DNA from: Phoronis australis
Taxonomy: Eukaryota; Phoronida; Phoronidae
Assembly (NCBI GenBank): GCA_002633005.1
Contig: NMRA01000011.1
Coordinates: 842,855-906,854 of the forward strand
Length of the DNA stretch: 64,000 nucleotides
Direction of reading: 5' to 3'
The notes under the pieces were generated by a model. That model searched no databases. It saw only the letters and a program-made list of their open reading frames with translations, and was not told where the DNA came from. Below are positions 38,101 through 49,654 of this stretch, piece after piece; position 1 is the first letter of the stretch; each line of letters opens with the position of its first letter. Made by a program: the position numbers and the translations under genes.

Positions 38101-41100
38101 TATGCATAACTATCATTGGTTGATTCAAGATGTTGTATATGTGTCCTTGTAGGTATTCAAGATCTAGGTCATATTCCCCTCGTCGCCACCACTCTGGAGG
38201 TCGACATCGAAGATCAAGGTCACCTGCTGGGAGGTTACGAAGGTCAAGGTCAAGAGGTCGAAAACCACACCACAAGTCACCCTGGAGACCCTCGGACCAC
38301 AGATCAAGATCTAAAAAATCAAGGTGATGAGAGTCTTGTCATAAGCAGGGATATATTTAGCCACTCGCCCAGTCGCCAGTGTGACACATGAATGATGTTA
38401 CTTCTCTTTCAGAGGTATAAAACCAAGCTGGAATTTAGCGTTTAAACATTGAGAAAAATGGGTTCTTTTGAAAAATGAATTTGCTGTTGGGTAGAATGAG
38501 AGTATGTAACCCATTATATAGACTGCATTTGTGCCAATTTCAAACCATGTGGCCGTTTTTTATTTATTATGACAGTAGATGCTTGCAGAATACAATGCCC
38601 CCGGCGACGACTGCAAATATAACCACGTACACTGCAACTCGAAATTGATGGGGTTTCTGCATTTGAAAGCACACTTTATAGTTTTGAAAATCAATTTGGT
38701 AAAGTAAATTACAGATGTGCGCTAGCCTGTGCAGTGGGTACTTCACTGAAAAGTCTCAAAGATTGAGGTTTAATTCTGCCGTCTTTCTGGTGGTTTTTGA
38801 ATTTGGACCACGAGGTCAGTAACAACTAGACTAGACCAAAGATACACCCACTATACAAAGACAGTTACCACAGGACGGCTTGTCTGCTGTGATCTACGAG
38901 AAACGGGTGACTTAACTTTGGGCTGGGCGACTTGATTTTCAGGCTCAGCCGACCAGCTGGTGAGCGGGGTTTTGAAGACTGGGTGTATACCTGATAAGGC
39001 TCCAATTGTTTGATTTGTATTGCAATTTTTATGTGTAGATGGTCATTATTTTATGTTTTGGTATATTATTATTGGTATTTTTATTATAAATATTATTTGT
39101 ATTATTATTATTATTATTATTATTATTACTTTAATTGTTCTCTACAGTGTTTCGGTTCAGTTACAGAGTTTTTCTATGGCGCAGGCTACAGTAATTTTCA
39201 GTGCTTCATTGCTTCTTTTATGATCGCATTGTTCAAACAACACGTCACTAGAATACACAAACGATAGTGCAATATTATTTTCGTCCGCCCAGATCCCCCC
39301 ACCATCCTCGCTCACGGTCCAGAGGTGGCAGCAGTAGTGCTAGTAGTGAAAGGAGTCCAAGGAGAAAGCTGAGTAGAGCTGAGGAAAGGAAGAAGGACTA
39401 TGACAGGTGCGTTGTACAACACAATATCTTAGTTCCATACACAGCCTGTCCCGTGAACAACTTGCACTTAGTGCAAATTGCTCCTCAAAAAGTGGAGCGT
39501 CCACACACACATATCTGATAACTAGCATAAGGCGGAAGTTGTTGCTCTGTACACGACAATGAGTAACTGACACGAATACAGCGGAAAAAAGAAAGGACCC
39601 ATGTGAATGTAACCACAGCTGGCAATTACTTTCGGCTTGACCGAGGCTTGCGGCTACATAGCGATTAGAAGTGGCGCAAATAACCCTAGAAAAAGTTAAC
39701 TCACATCGATAAGGTATAGTAAGTTGTTGCAAGTGGGGCAAATTGCACTAGTTTAAATAGCATCCAGTCTCCAAACCTCGCAACAACTTACTCTAGGAGT
39801 AACTTGTAGGGTGTGGTGTAAGTCTGTGTGGACGGCACTTTAGTGGTCTTCTCACTTCACAGCTTTATACTGTTGATAATTAAAACAAAGCAGTTAGTGC
39901 CTGGCATTCATCAACGTCCTGTTTCACATGTCTTTGTAATGTGTTCAAGTTTAAAAGTTGTATTCATCAGTATAATGTAGATTACGTGATATCGCTGAAT
40001 ATAACGTTTGGACTTGTATAGGCATATTGTAAGTAGGATGTTGATGGGACATGGTTATTTTTAATTTGGGTCATGAGAAATAGGTCAATTGCTTGAATTT
40101 ATTTGGTCTGGGAATGTGCCTGATATAATGAATTCTTGGTAGGATATGGCAGTACTATTCCTATGTATGTGGGATAACTTAAAAATATTTGTAAAAAAAT
40201 CTTGACATGTCATGTTTTGAAATGTCTTATTGCTTTTTGCAGGTCACCTCACGCTGCCAAACAGAAACATGCAAGTTCAAATGAGGCGACCACCCAAAGA
40301 CCGATGGACAGGTTTCAGCCAGCAGAACGTGCCCGAACACCTGTGGATGTTCGACTTGATAGGTAAATGGTTGAGCATTCTCTGTGGTCTGATAGTGGTG
40401 ATATGTACGCACTGACACTTTTGGCTGATCATAATTCATCAAACAACTGCATCAAAAGTCTAGTTTTATATACCCTTGTAGTGCTTGTAAAATTCACCCG
40501 CTACATTGCCAATCTTTTTGAATCACAGAACCTTTGTCTTAAACTTTGCATTGTAAAACATCATGATAGTGTTGCTTTAATTGTATCTCTTCACTAAGGT
40601 TTGTCAAGTTAAGTGATAGTACCTGTTGATGCATGACTCAAGTAGACTTGTCTTATCACCAGAACTACTGCAGCTTTATAGAATGTGTTAGTGGGCGATG
40701 ATGAACTTTTTGACCAAAGATTCGTTTTGTTCTGAGAATGCAAGTCAGTAAGTGATAGCTGTCATTGAGAATTTGTGTACTGACTACTGTGTTTGTTTAA
40801 TCCAATTTTCATCAGGTTGGCAGCTATGAATTCTGAGTTAGACGAAAAACTACTGTACACAGAGCATGAGCCAATCAGGCAACCTCTCCAGAAAGAGGCT
40901 GCGCTACTGCGCTCCAACCCCATGGATGACAACTATGGCATTGGGGAGCTAGATTATGATGAGGAGATGCCCGCCCACAACACTCCTCCCCCTACCTCCT
41001 ACGGCCGCCGTGAGGAAGTTCTGCTTAGTGAGCGATTCCGTGACCCCCAGCAACAGGGTCATAACCCAGATCGCTACCAATTCCAAGAGAATATTACTGT

Positions 41101-44100
41101 CGATATTCGTCGCAAGGTTGGTGCTGAAACATGATTGAACAACTTTTGTAGGAGTGTGAATTTTGTTGCAAAACATTTATTAAATGTTTCACTTATTGGA
41201 TTATTTATCACTAGTCTCCATAGAATGATGAAACAGACATGAGGTGCTACATGCTATTTCCCAACTGATAACTCTGAATGATACAAACTTGTTGGGCTTT
41301 GAATAGTTCTAACCACTATCTGATGATTGTCATCTTTTGTTGGGAACTGGAGAACAGAGGTGACTTCACACTTAACACATTAGTCTGGCTTGGCTTGTTC
41401 AATCAATAGCGCAACAGGAATTCTTAATACTTTAATGATCTAAATGTCATAAAGGAGTTGGATACATTTGGGATGGCCCTCTATGAATTTCACTCACCCT
41501 CTCACCATGTTTTGTTCATGTCCTCTGAGCTTCATCACCCAATTATGTGCATGAACGCACCCAGAGGGGCTCGGGGGGCTCATTCGAGCCCCCCATTTGG
41601 AGGAGTGGGTAAAAAGGACAGCCTCAGAGAAACAAAAAGTCCGAGAAAACGAGACAAAAGTCTACTAAAAAGGCGCAGACGCACAGTTCACAAACCTGAA
41701 GGTGGTACCCCATTTTTTTTTTAGTCCTCCCGCTTTTTTGTAATAGCAAAAGGTCCACTTTGTCAAGAGATTCGAGCCCCCCCCATATTAAAGGCTGGGT
41801 GTGCGCATGGTGTGTGCCCAACTAACAAAATTAGACGTCATGTAGTAGTGAAGTTTATGCAACTGAAGTCATTCTTCGTTGAAAACAAATTATTTGCACA
41901 TGACTGATTTAATTATTGTAACTGGTCTTGATCAGGAATTATTCCCGGAACTCTCATCACAGTTTCCTGTCCGTTGTTTATCTATCACTATTGCATCACA
42001 AAGTGAGTATATTGGAAAAGGTTGCCATGTGACTATAGTTGGATTTTTGTTTAAGGTGAAAGAAGCCTCGCCAGAGGAGATAAGGCGTGACTTCAATGTC
42101 GCATCCGTGCTGCAGTGTATTCACCGAAAGGGAGAAGGTGAGAAGCCCATATTTGCGCGAGAAGAGATCGCCCTTGCCCGCCTAGCCGCAGAGCGGGAGG
42201 AAGTGGTGGAGAAACGGGTTGTGTCCATGGCACCATCAAAATCTAGGTGGGTGTGTCCTTGATTGTTGTATTGTGCTGTTACGAGATACCTAGAATGAAT
42301 ATCAGCGTTGAATTCGAGTTAAACAGTTCGTATGATCTGTTGGTAGTATCCCCAAAATGTTATTTTTGCTAGTTGCGTAACTTGGTTCAGACTGTAACGA
42401 AATGTTAAAACTCCCAGTGAACTAGTTGACCATCGTAGTGTTTATCCTCAAGTGGTATTGTTATATCTGGAATTCCTGTTGAATGTTGGTGTTTATTTTT
42501 TGAATTTCTTTACTACACGAATTTTTTAATCTACGTTGCAGTTCGCGCTCGTTCCCAGAGGACTTTTCCGTCAGCCGAGATTCTCATGTATCGTCTCGAG
42601 TGTTTAGTGACCAGAACTGGGGTAGCCATATTGCTCAAGCGATGATGTCGAACCCACGTGTGTCCAAAGAACCAGTGATTCACAGGATCACTGACAATCT
42701 CAGGTTGGAAATATGCAAAGGTTTTCGACAAAAAGATGACAAAATCTGTCCTTGTTGAATGTTGGCAAAATTCTCAAACTAGGCTGTAATTTTTGTTTAA
42801 CTTGTTGCTGATTACCTTACATCCTATCTTAGTGTAATTTCTCCATCTTCATTGAGCCTGCCCTTGATTGTCAAAACAAATAGTCACCTGGTGATGTTTT
42901 GTAATTCTTCAGGTACGGTGATGTGGAGGAATTGTACAGTTCATCAGATCGTCGACCAGGTAATCCCAATGACTTGAGAAATGCACTACTGAGGCGGCGT
43001 CAAGACAGTGGGAGAGAGAGGTCGCCGGTGTTTGATGCTAGGTGGGTTATAAGGCTGTGCTAGTCTGAAGTATCTATGAATGATCACCTTATACTTTCAA
43101 AAGTTAAGAGTTCTCAGTCTAGTCATACATCTACGCTAAAAATTCTCCAATTTGGAACATTGAAAAATCAATTGTTTTGGTCAAGGTCGGAGCTTGTCCC
43201 AAACTCTAGAAATAAGCAGTAGTGCTCGTTCCAATTTCAAGAATTACGAGAAAGATGGCAAAGCTACCCACTCTGTAGATTGCAATCAAATCCCTTGTTC
43301 CAAATTCTAGAACCTTGAGAAAACTGAATTTTTTCTGGAAGTTTCCGTGACCCAAATTCTAGTGAGTGTCCCAAATTGGAGAATTTTTTCCATAATCTAT
43401 ATTATTTTGTCAAATGATTGAAAACATGTTTGTTGTTGTAACTTTAGAAATAAAGAATGGATAGTTTTTGTTCAAGGATTATTTTCTGTAAAGTAACCTG
43501 TTGTGTTGACTAAATTGTCTTACATGTGCTCTGTTGTGATCTTGGATATTATGGATTTGATTTCCCAATTTTCATTAAGTGTAGTCTGTTAAACTTAAAA
43601 CTTTACTGCTCACTCAAAATGTTAGTGTTGCTCATTTTATGAAATGTACTGTGTTTGATCAGGCAAAAAATTTCAAGTAGCCATCGAAGTGATCAGCCCC
43701 TGTCTCATCGCCTGGGCCATGGCAGTAGCAAACAAGAAATAACCTCTGGTCACCGTGACAGGCGTAACAAATTGTCAGGTCGCAGCAGTAGTGGAGATCG
43801 TCACGGGGGTTCACGAGACAGACGAGATTCTTCACGACATGGTGGGGATGACGGGCGAGGGTCAAAAAGTGACATTCAGCGCAAGATGTTGGGTATAGCT
43901 GCAGAGTCAATGGAGGTGCCTACGAAGGAGGGTGCCCCAGACTTCTCAAGGAGACCAAGTAGGAATTGGTTTACTGTCTTCAAAGATAGCTTATTTGCAC
44001 CTAGACTCAGTGTTATATGAATAAACTGAAGAAAAGACATTTCAACACGTTCCGGTACTTAGCCATTGAGTGCACATATTCCGTATCCCAAAATTATGCT

Positions 44101-46431
44101 CAGTGTTCTTCCGCGATGTGAGAGTATGCAAATAGGTATTATTCGCTGCCCACTTTTCTGCATTGTCTTGAAATAACTTATTTTTCTCTGTTCTACTATT
44201 TTACTGACATCTGTCATCATATACAGCCTTGGTGACATGTATAATTGTCCATTTTGGAACTCAAGCAGCAAATTAATGATTTGTTCAGGGGTCAGCCCAT
44301 AGCTTCCATTCCCAAAATAATTTGATTGTTGATATGCATTTGTGTGTGTGAGCTGGTTTTCATTAATGTCTGTTGCTGTGTGTCAAGGAGACTTGAAGAC
44401 TTGACGTGGTTGATGTATGATGCAACTATGCTTGATGGACTGACTTTGTCTCGTTAGAAAAACATAGTTGGCTTACCATGAACCTCAACATGGTTTTCCC
44501 ACATACTTCACTGTTTATACGATAGAATAAGTTTTTCATCGTTCTTGAAGATGTTGAGCAGGTAAATTTCACTTACTACGAACATTTGTTGCGTTCGATT
44601 CAGACGCTTCCACCCTCAGCTAAGGGTCGCCTTCAACGAGTGGATTATGCACGTCTCAGTGACCCAGATCCAAAATTATGTGATACACACGAGGGAGCTG
44701 CAGTTCTTGGTCCCTATTCATGGTGGCTGCCTACATCAAGACCGGACAGCCCAGCCATCTAGGTCACCGAGACGTGTGTAATCCATTCATTGAAGAAGAC
44801 CCTTAGCTGAGGGTGAAAAAGTCCGAATCCTGTGCAACAAATGTGCCTAGCAAGTGAAATGTACCTACTTGTACAGGTCTTCTTGTTAATTATCTGTAAC
44901 TGGTGAAGTCAAGTTGTGTGATGTTTATTTCAGATAAAGGAACGTATGAAGCATGGAAAACAGATCCCACCCAAACACCTATCGGGGAATATTTTGAGGT
45001 AACTCTTAATAAACTGAGCATTAGTTATATTGTTGCGCATATCAGTGCTGCCATTACAAACAAATTGTGTTGGTACGTTTGTGAAATGTGTCAGTTGTAA
45101 AAATAGATCTACTTTAGAGGAAAATGTTGACTTCAAATATGTATAAGATAAAATCAAATTTTCTGCTGGAAAACAAATTTCTCAGTTTGCTGTAATCATT
45201 TATTTTTGTTTATCTTTTAAAAACTGCATAAAAGTGAGCTGCCTGTTTGATGACAATTTTATGAATTTGGCTGTAGTCTAAACTTAGTCATAGAATTCTT
45301 GAATAGTGGTTACAGAAGGTGGCCATTCAAATACACTTTTACCATTAAATTAGTATAGACCAACTTGATTGACATTGTATTGTTAATTCACAGCATGATA
45401 ATCGAGATGGGAAGGGGTCATTCAGAGGTCGAGGTCGAGGACGCGGCTTTGTGCCTCGAGGACGAGGAAGGGGTTTCATTAACAGGGGACGTGGCAGTTA
45501 CGGTGCCAGAGGTAAGGCATGAATTTATTATTAATCCTTGGTTAGTACACTTTCTCAGTACTCTGACATGGTTCATAGTCATTGTTAAGTATTTAGAGAA
45601 ATAACTAATTTAACGAAGTTTAAATGTATGTTAAACTACACGACTATCGGTGAATGTTATTAGCCAAGGCTTCTGTGCCAAGTAAAACTACTTTCATGAG
45701 GTCAAAGTTTATTGCATGTGCTTATCAAGACATGTGAGGTGCAAAACATATTCATACCACTTGTTTAAGTTTAAATTCTTACATTTTTTTCAACAACTTC
45801 CTTTATGTCATGTACCTGTACAATGACTTTTTTGGACATTGTACGGTCACGTGACACAGTTGTGTTATGGGCGTTTCAAGACGTATGTAGTTTTCTTAAA
45901 TTGCATCTCTGCAATGAAAAAAAAATTGAATGCACCTGTATTAGATTAAGGAAACATCTTAGATAAATAAAACTGGCATCCTTTCTCAATCATGTTTTAT
46001 TCAATTATAAAGAAAAAAGATCAATTGCATAATGTATTAGTGATGTGCGAGTGTTTTGTGTTTCAATCTTTAGATGATAACACTGATGCTCTGTGCGTCT
46101 GTATATCTATGATCTGTACTACTACGTGGGCAGTTAACACAGAGTATCTGGAGATTTCATTATTTTACTGGTATCCCTTCATTGATATTTCTTAATAGGA
46201 AGAGGTACATTTGTACCTCGTGGGAGCTCTTATCGACGAGATGATGGTGGCAGAGATGAACGAGATGATGACCGTAGCAGCAGGCATCACCAGCGTGAGT
46301 CACGTGACTACCGGTCACGTGACTACAGATCGCGTGATAGTAGTCGCGCGGAGCCCGAGTGGAAACATGACAAGTTCAAGGAACTCTTAGAGGAAGAAGA
46401 TAGCAAGCCCCACAGTACGACCAAAACTTAG
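35101..46431 (+). CDS. BCLAF1/THRAP3-family RS/RG-rich RNA-processing protein (12 coding exons, complete)
   Basis: Joined coding exons: 35101-35132, 38153-38323, 39293-39406, 40243-40362, 40816-41116, 42056-42246, 42542-42703, 42913-43041, 43663-43958, 44934-44998, 45394-45511, 46199-46431. All introns are GT-AG and phases agree throughout, giving 643 residues plus TAG. The N-terminus (1-105) is RS-rich. A central acidic and charged region contains DLRNALLRRRQDSGRERS (about 384-401), like DLRHDIDRRRKERSKER of human THRAP3. An RGRGRGRG block lies near 538-565, and the C-terminus has EPEWKHDKFKELLEEED, like the family's SPKW-x-HDKF-acidic end. Human members (about 920-955 residues) act in the nucleus in splicing, mRNA release and the DNA-damage response. 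Motif order supports the family; overall similarity is low, as usual for such disordered proteins. Confidence 0.8.
35404..36701. mobile_element. Composite element of four tRNA-like units (+,-,-,+), copy 1
   Basis: Units lie near 35404-35520 (+), 35525-35665 (-), 36254-36395 (-) and 36545-36701 (+). Each has A-box-like 'ctgaatggttagc' or 'cgactggttgaga' and B-box 'ggttcgattccc' or 'gggttcgaaac', plus 'gcaattgccc' and a 'ctctgttagccactc' body. Between the inner units lies a block ('acctttaccaccacaacac', 'cagtgcttcattgatagatc') also found at 62560-62750. The element is in intron 1 of the BCLAF1/THRAP3-like gene. Confidence 0.65.
38153..38323 (+). CDS. BCLAF1/THRAP3-like exon 2 (RS domain)
   Basis: 171 nt, acceptor tccttgtag, donor AAG|GTGATG, phase 2/2 (residues 11-67). 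It encodes YSRSRSYSPRR, RRSRSPAGR and RSRSRGRK. Another open frame over the same bases lacks the RS pattern and is a shadow. Confidence 0.9.
39098..39129. repeat. (ATT)n microsatellite
   Basis: About ten ATT triplets in intron 2 of the BCLAF1/THRAP3-like gene, inside a longer AT-rich tract (39058-39129). Confidence 0.95.
39293..39406 (+). CDS. BCLAF1/THRAP3-like exon 3
   Basis: 114 nt, acceptor gtccgcccag, donor CAG|GTGCGT, phase 2/2 (residues 68-105). It encodes SRSRGGSSSASSERSPRRK followed by LSRAEERKKDYD, the end of the RS region. Confidence 0.9.
40243..40362 (+). CDS. BCLAF1/THRAP3-like exon 4
   Basis: 120 nt, acceptor gctttttgcag, donor TAG|GTAAAT, phase 2/2 (residues 106-145). It encodes SPHAAKQKHAS and ERARTPVDVRLD; low complexity, no domain. 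Confidence 0.85.
40816..41116 (+). CDS. BCLAF1/THRAP3-like exon 5
   Basis: 301 nt, acceptor ttttcatcag, donor AAG|GTTGGT, phase 2 in and 0 out (residues 146-246). It is acidic and proline-containing (GIGELDYDEEMPAHNTPPP) and ends ENITVDIRRK. The exon's GC content is well above its flanks. Confidence 0.9.
42056..42246 (+). CDS. BCLAF1/THRAP3-like exon 6
   Basis: 191 nt, acceptor tttgtttaag, donor TAG|GTGGGT, phase 0/2 (residues 247-309). It encodes ASPEEIRRDFNVASVLQCIH, then a charged helix (ALARLAAEREEVVEKR). Confidence 0.9.
42542..42703 (+). CDS. BCLAF1/THRAP3-like exon 7
   Basis: 162 nt, acceptor ctacgttgcag, donor CAG|GTTGGA, phase 2/2 (residues 310-363). It encodes SFPEDFSVSRDS and VSKEPVIHRITDNL. 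Confidence 0.9.
42913..43041 (+). CDS. BCLAF1/THRAP3-like exon 8 (DLR...RRR motif)
   Basis: 129 nt, acceptor aattcttcag, donor TAG|GTGGGT, phase 2/2 (residues 364-406). It carries NDLRNALLRRRQDSGRERS, the best internal match to the vertebrate DLRHDIDRRRKERSKER segment. Confidence 0.9.
43138..43389. mobile_element. Foldback MITE (about 250 bp)
   Basis: Ends are inverted: 'aaaaattctccaatttgg' at the left and 'ccaaattggagaatttttt' at the right. The interior repeats 'ccaaattctaga'. It lies in intron 8. Confidence 0.65.
43663..43958 (+). CDS. BCLAF1/THRAP3-like exon 9
   Basis: 296 nt, acceptor tttgatcag, donor CAA|GTAGGA, phase 2/1 (residues 407-505). It is Ser/Arg/Gly/His-rich (SGRSSSGDRHGGSRDRRDSS), then QRKMLGIAAESMEVPTKEG. 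The frame stays open past the donor, so intron retention would add a short tail. Confidence 0.88.
44550..44875. mobile_element. Foldback MITE with arms of about 110 bp
   Basis: The left arm (about 44550-44665; 'caggtaaatttcactta', 'caccctcagctaagggtc') pairs with the right arm (about 44760-44875; 'gacccttagctgagggtg', 'caagtgaaatgtacct'). The core around it is unpaired. It lies in intron 9, ending about 60 bp before exon 10. Confidence 0.75.
44934..44998 (+). CDS. BCLAF1/THRAP3-like exon 10
   Basis: 65 nt, acceptor gtttatttcag, donor GAG|GTAACT, phase 1/0 (residues 506-527). It encodes KGTYEAWKTDPTQTPIGEYF. Confidence 0.85.
45394..45511 (+). CDS. BCLAF1/THRAP3-like exon 11 (RGG block)
   Basis: 118 nt, acceptor taattcacag, donor GAG|GTAAGG, phase 0/1 (residues 528-566). 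It encodes FRGRGRGRGFVPRGRGRGF, an RG-rich RNA-binding type segment matching the family's C-terminal RGRGRG stretch. Confidence 0.92.
46199..46431 (+). CDS. BCLAF1/THRAP3-like exon 12 (C-terminus and stop)
   Basis: 233 nt, acceptor atttcttaatag, phase 1 in, TAG at 46429-46431 (residues 567-643). It encodes an RD/RS mixed-charge stretch with internal coding repeats (SRDYRSRDYRSRD) and the terminal WKHDKFKELLEEED. Confidence 0.9.
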
Positions 46432-46510
46432 GCGGACGTACCACAGGCGGCGTGACACCAGAACGACTATTTCTGATGATATATTTCTTGTGCATGTAAT
46501 GACTTTGTGC

Positions 46511-46516
46511 ATTAAA
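46511..46516 (+). terminator. Candidate poly(A) signal ATTAAA
   Basis: ATTAAA lies 80 nt after the stop codon at 46431. A more distal signal is possible. Confidence 0.4.
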
Positions 46517-46832
46517 AAAGATTAGTGTCCTTCTGCTGTCATCAAGCAACGCAAGTGGAACCATGAAAAGGATTTGAGGATGTGCTGGTTTTCCATTTGT
46601 AGATCGTAAATACTTTTTGGAAATGGGTCAGAACACGCCACTTAGAGAAACTATCATGTCTAACATCTGTACACTTAATTTCAATATTTTCATTTTTGTC
46701 GTCTTCGTAAAACTTGTTTGTCTATATATGGTCAACTGCTCCAATGATTTCTCAACAACTACGTTAAAGGTGCGTTTCACCCTGTTGGCTAAAAATGAAA
46801 ATCGAATTGAGCCATTTAGTCTCATCAAACCA

Positions 46833-47039
46833 ATCTCATAATATTCTCTACTATGATAGGATTCCATTTCTGTTACCAACTCCACTCACAGGCAATGCGT
46901 GTATGTGCGATTTTGGAATTTGCAATTTCAAGGTTGGCAAACCTTAATAAACTCTGAAGCCATTCTTGTGTCACCAATGGTTTCAATGTTTTTGTTGGTA
47001 ACGAAAATAGAATCCTATCGTAAGGGATATTATGGGACT
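46833..47039. mobile_element. Foldback MITE in the convergent intergenic region
   Basis: 'gataggattccatttctgtt' at the left pairs with 'aacgaaaatagaatcctatc' at the right, and the pairing extends outward through 'ctcataatatt' / 'atattatggga'. Confidence 0.65.
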
Positions 47040-48069
47040 GATATGAAAGTAGCATACCCAATCTGACGAAGAAATCAAGGCAAGAACAGTGCAAACAATT
47101 TACTTGGCGTTATACTCATGGCTAGTTAAGTTTGGAAGCTTTTTAATAAAACAAAGTCGGTTCTGATTTTACCCAAAATCTCTTGATATGTTAAGACTGG
47201 CGAATAAATGGATTAATAGCATTGCTCGAATTTTGTGATATGTAAAGCCATCTTGTTTGTTGGTAGATTTAGACGTACAAATAGCAGATGGGTACACTTG
47301 TTACCTTCATGTCATTTATTAAATGAACTTTGAGATGTACTAGATTTTTGTACAGGAATACTAATAATACTTTTCATTGTTCAACATGATTTTTTATTTG
47401 CTGAGTTTTAAGTGTGATACTATCAAACTTTTCTATGAAATATAAGATGACTCAGTCATGTAGATATAAGAGGACAAGAACTTTACGATGCTTTAAGCTC
47501 CCACTCCTTGTCATAGAGAGTGTCACATTACAGACAGCAAGCCACAAGTCTAGGCTGTTAGTTTCACATCTGTGGATTACAGCATACCTCCGGTAATTCT
47601 CACTTTTGGGGCCAAGGCAAACACGAACAATTATCCGTTAAGATGGTTTTTTGTGTGCCTAACACGATCATGCTATGCTTCAAGAAGTGTATCCCATCGA
47701 AAAATAATTCCAAAAATGTGTTTTCCAGACATAAAACCATAAATTCGCTTCAAGACCCTAGGCATTGGTTTGAAACCTGGCAATAAACATTTTTAGGCCA
47801 ACTTATCTCCTGCTGTTGACCGTTGACCCCCAATACTGCAAGATCATGAATGATGTGTGCTTTTGCTGGCACTACCATTTCCTGTGTATGACGAAGGTCT
47901 TATGGGTCTTGATAAGTACTTGTGTTCATCTCAGAGAAGTGATACACATTTGAAACTTGACCAGTTTTACGGCACCTTGTACTTTTCAATAGATTTGTGC
48001 GAAACCACTGGCATTATCAATTCTGATCACGAGCACTGATCCAAGTTCTGTTTGAAGCAGGACACTTAT

Positions 48070-48219
48070 AACATGTTATTATTTCAACTGGCAATTATTT
48101 TTTCAAGTGGCATTCCACATTTTGAGTTTTTCATTAAATCGTGATTCAACGTTAATGAAAAACTCAAAATGTGGAATGCCACTTGAAAAAATAATTGCCA
48201 GTTGAAATAATAACATGTT
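48070..48219. repeat. Perfect 68-bp inverted repeat with 14-bp loop
   Basis: The left arm 48070-48137 and right arm 48152-48219 are exact reverse complements ('aacatgttattatttcaact' begins and closes the hairpin). The spacer is 14 bp. No ORF. Confidence 0.95.
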
Positions 48220-48657
48220 TTATGACATTAGCAACTACTTTACAACAATAAAACACTAAAATTGCAAACATGTTCACTGAATCTAGGGTTTTTGTACCGT
48301 TAGGCCTGATAAATTGAAGTCCTACTGAAAAGTTAGGTTAGCGATAATTTTCCACAAAGAAATATCAAATTGGCCAAATAGTATGGATTCGGTTTGTTGA
48401 CCAAGACTTCAGTGGCAACAGATGTGCACACTTCATTGTGTTCACCGTGGTAAATAATTGTCACGTGAGTTGTGATGTGGGACAAGACGGTGTGAATGCT
48501 TCACATCTGAATTTGGAAACCATTGATGTCTAAGTTGAAACTAAATGGAGACATTTGTAATGGGAAAGATGGACGATGGATTTGAGAACCGACACGTACC
48601 TTTTCTTTTCATATTTCACTTCTACAGCCCAGTACATTAAATGCAAGTGACATATTT

Positions 48658-48770
48658 TTCATTGAAGTGTTTTATGGAAAATAGCTTCTCTGAAACTACT
48701 GCTTGCATTTAAAAATGAATGCAGTAGTTTCAGAGAAGCTATTTCCCATAATTCAATGCAACTTCATTTG
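48658..48770. repeat. Second hairpin, about 50-bp arms
   Basis: The core 'atagcttctctgaaactact' (48681-48700) pairs exactly with its inverse at 48723-48742. Flanks ('cattgaa', 'ttatgg') pair imperfectly. Confidence 0.9.
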
Positions 48771-49475
48771 ACGTCTGCACAGACGTCACAATCTGTTCCG
48801 CTTAAACTAAAACGAATTGAATATTGTTGCCATGTTTTTATTCAGAATTACATGCAGTAAAATAAATAAATCAAAAACCTGTAAACATTGATATAAACTT
48901 TAAAATAGCTCAAAAATGCTTTCATGTGACCAGCTACAGTTACCAGTACAAGCACAGCTGAAATGTTGTAATTCATTAATATCTAATGCATATGCCATGG
49001 TATAAATAATAATGGTATTCAATTTACTGACAATTCTTTTGGATATCAAATGTTTATAAAAATACCCTTTACTTTGATTTCACACATTTAGAACTCGGAA
49101 AAAATTTTGTAGACCAAAAGATATCACTATCGTAAAACAGAGCATTACATAAATTACAACCCAAGCTATATTTTGGATTTTTTGACATGAATTTTCCAAT
49201 TTCACCAAAAGTAGAGTTTAATGTCGTTAAATTTTGACCATTCTATAGTGCATTTTCAAACGAACAGAATTTTAATATTCTGTTAACTTGAAAATTCATG
49301 TCCTGTTGAAAGGACATCACTTTGAAAATAAGTTTTGACTAATAACTGGTTTTCTGATAAAATACATTTTACTTTTATAAACTGAAAAGAAGAAAGAGCT
49401 TCGTTAAATTCCCAGTCACCAAAGCTGCCTTTAATACAGAATTGTTCAATAAAATCGAGGCAAATTCGGAACTTC

Positions 49476-49481
49476 TTTATT
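49476..49481 (-). terminator. Candidate poly(A) signal AATAAA for the ZC2HC1-like gene
   Basis: TTTATT on the plus strand, about 175 nt past the stop codon at 49655. Confidence 0.45.
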
Positions 49482-49654
49482 TTGTCATTAAGTTACCACA
49501 TCAACCCCTGTCTTGTTCACGTTACACCCCCAAATTTTAAATGATTCTTAAGTACACAATGGCACAAGACGAGAAAAATGCGATTAATTTTTCATTGCTG
49601 CCATAACCAATATGGCTAACAACAAAATGGCCAACAACAAAATGGCCACTCCTT

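Larger units (their letters stand above)
47040..49475. other. Intergenic region between convergent genes, remainder
   Basis: Apart from the hairpins, no coding exon or RNA gene is supported. It ends in the presumed 3'UTR of the ZC2HC1-like gene. Confidence 0.4.

Noticed and set aside
38116-38391. 91-codon frame over exon 2
   Set aside because: It is another frame of the RS-domain exon; the RS frame has matching splice sites and phases.
39010-39267. 85- and 67-codon Tyr/Ile-rich frames
   Set aside because: Produced by the (ATT)n microsatellite.
40227-40442. Antisense frame over exon 4
   Set aside because: Shadow of the plus-strand exon, with no motif.
41540-41800. GC-rich block with 'cattcgagcccccc' repeats
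   Set aside because: Only imperfect short repeats; no consistent element ends or coding potential.
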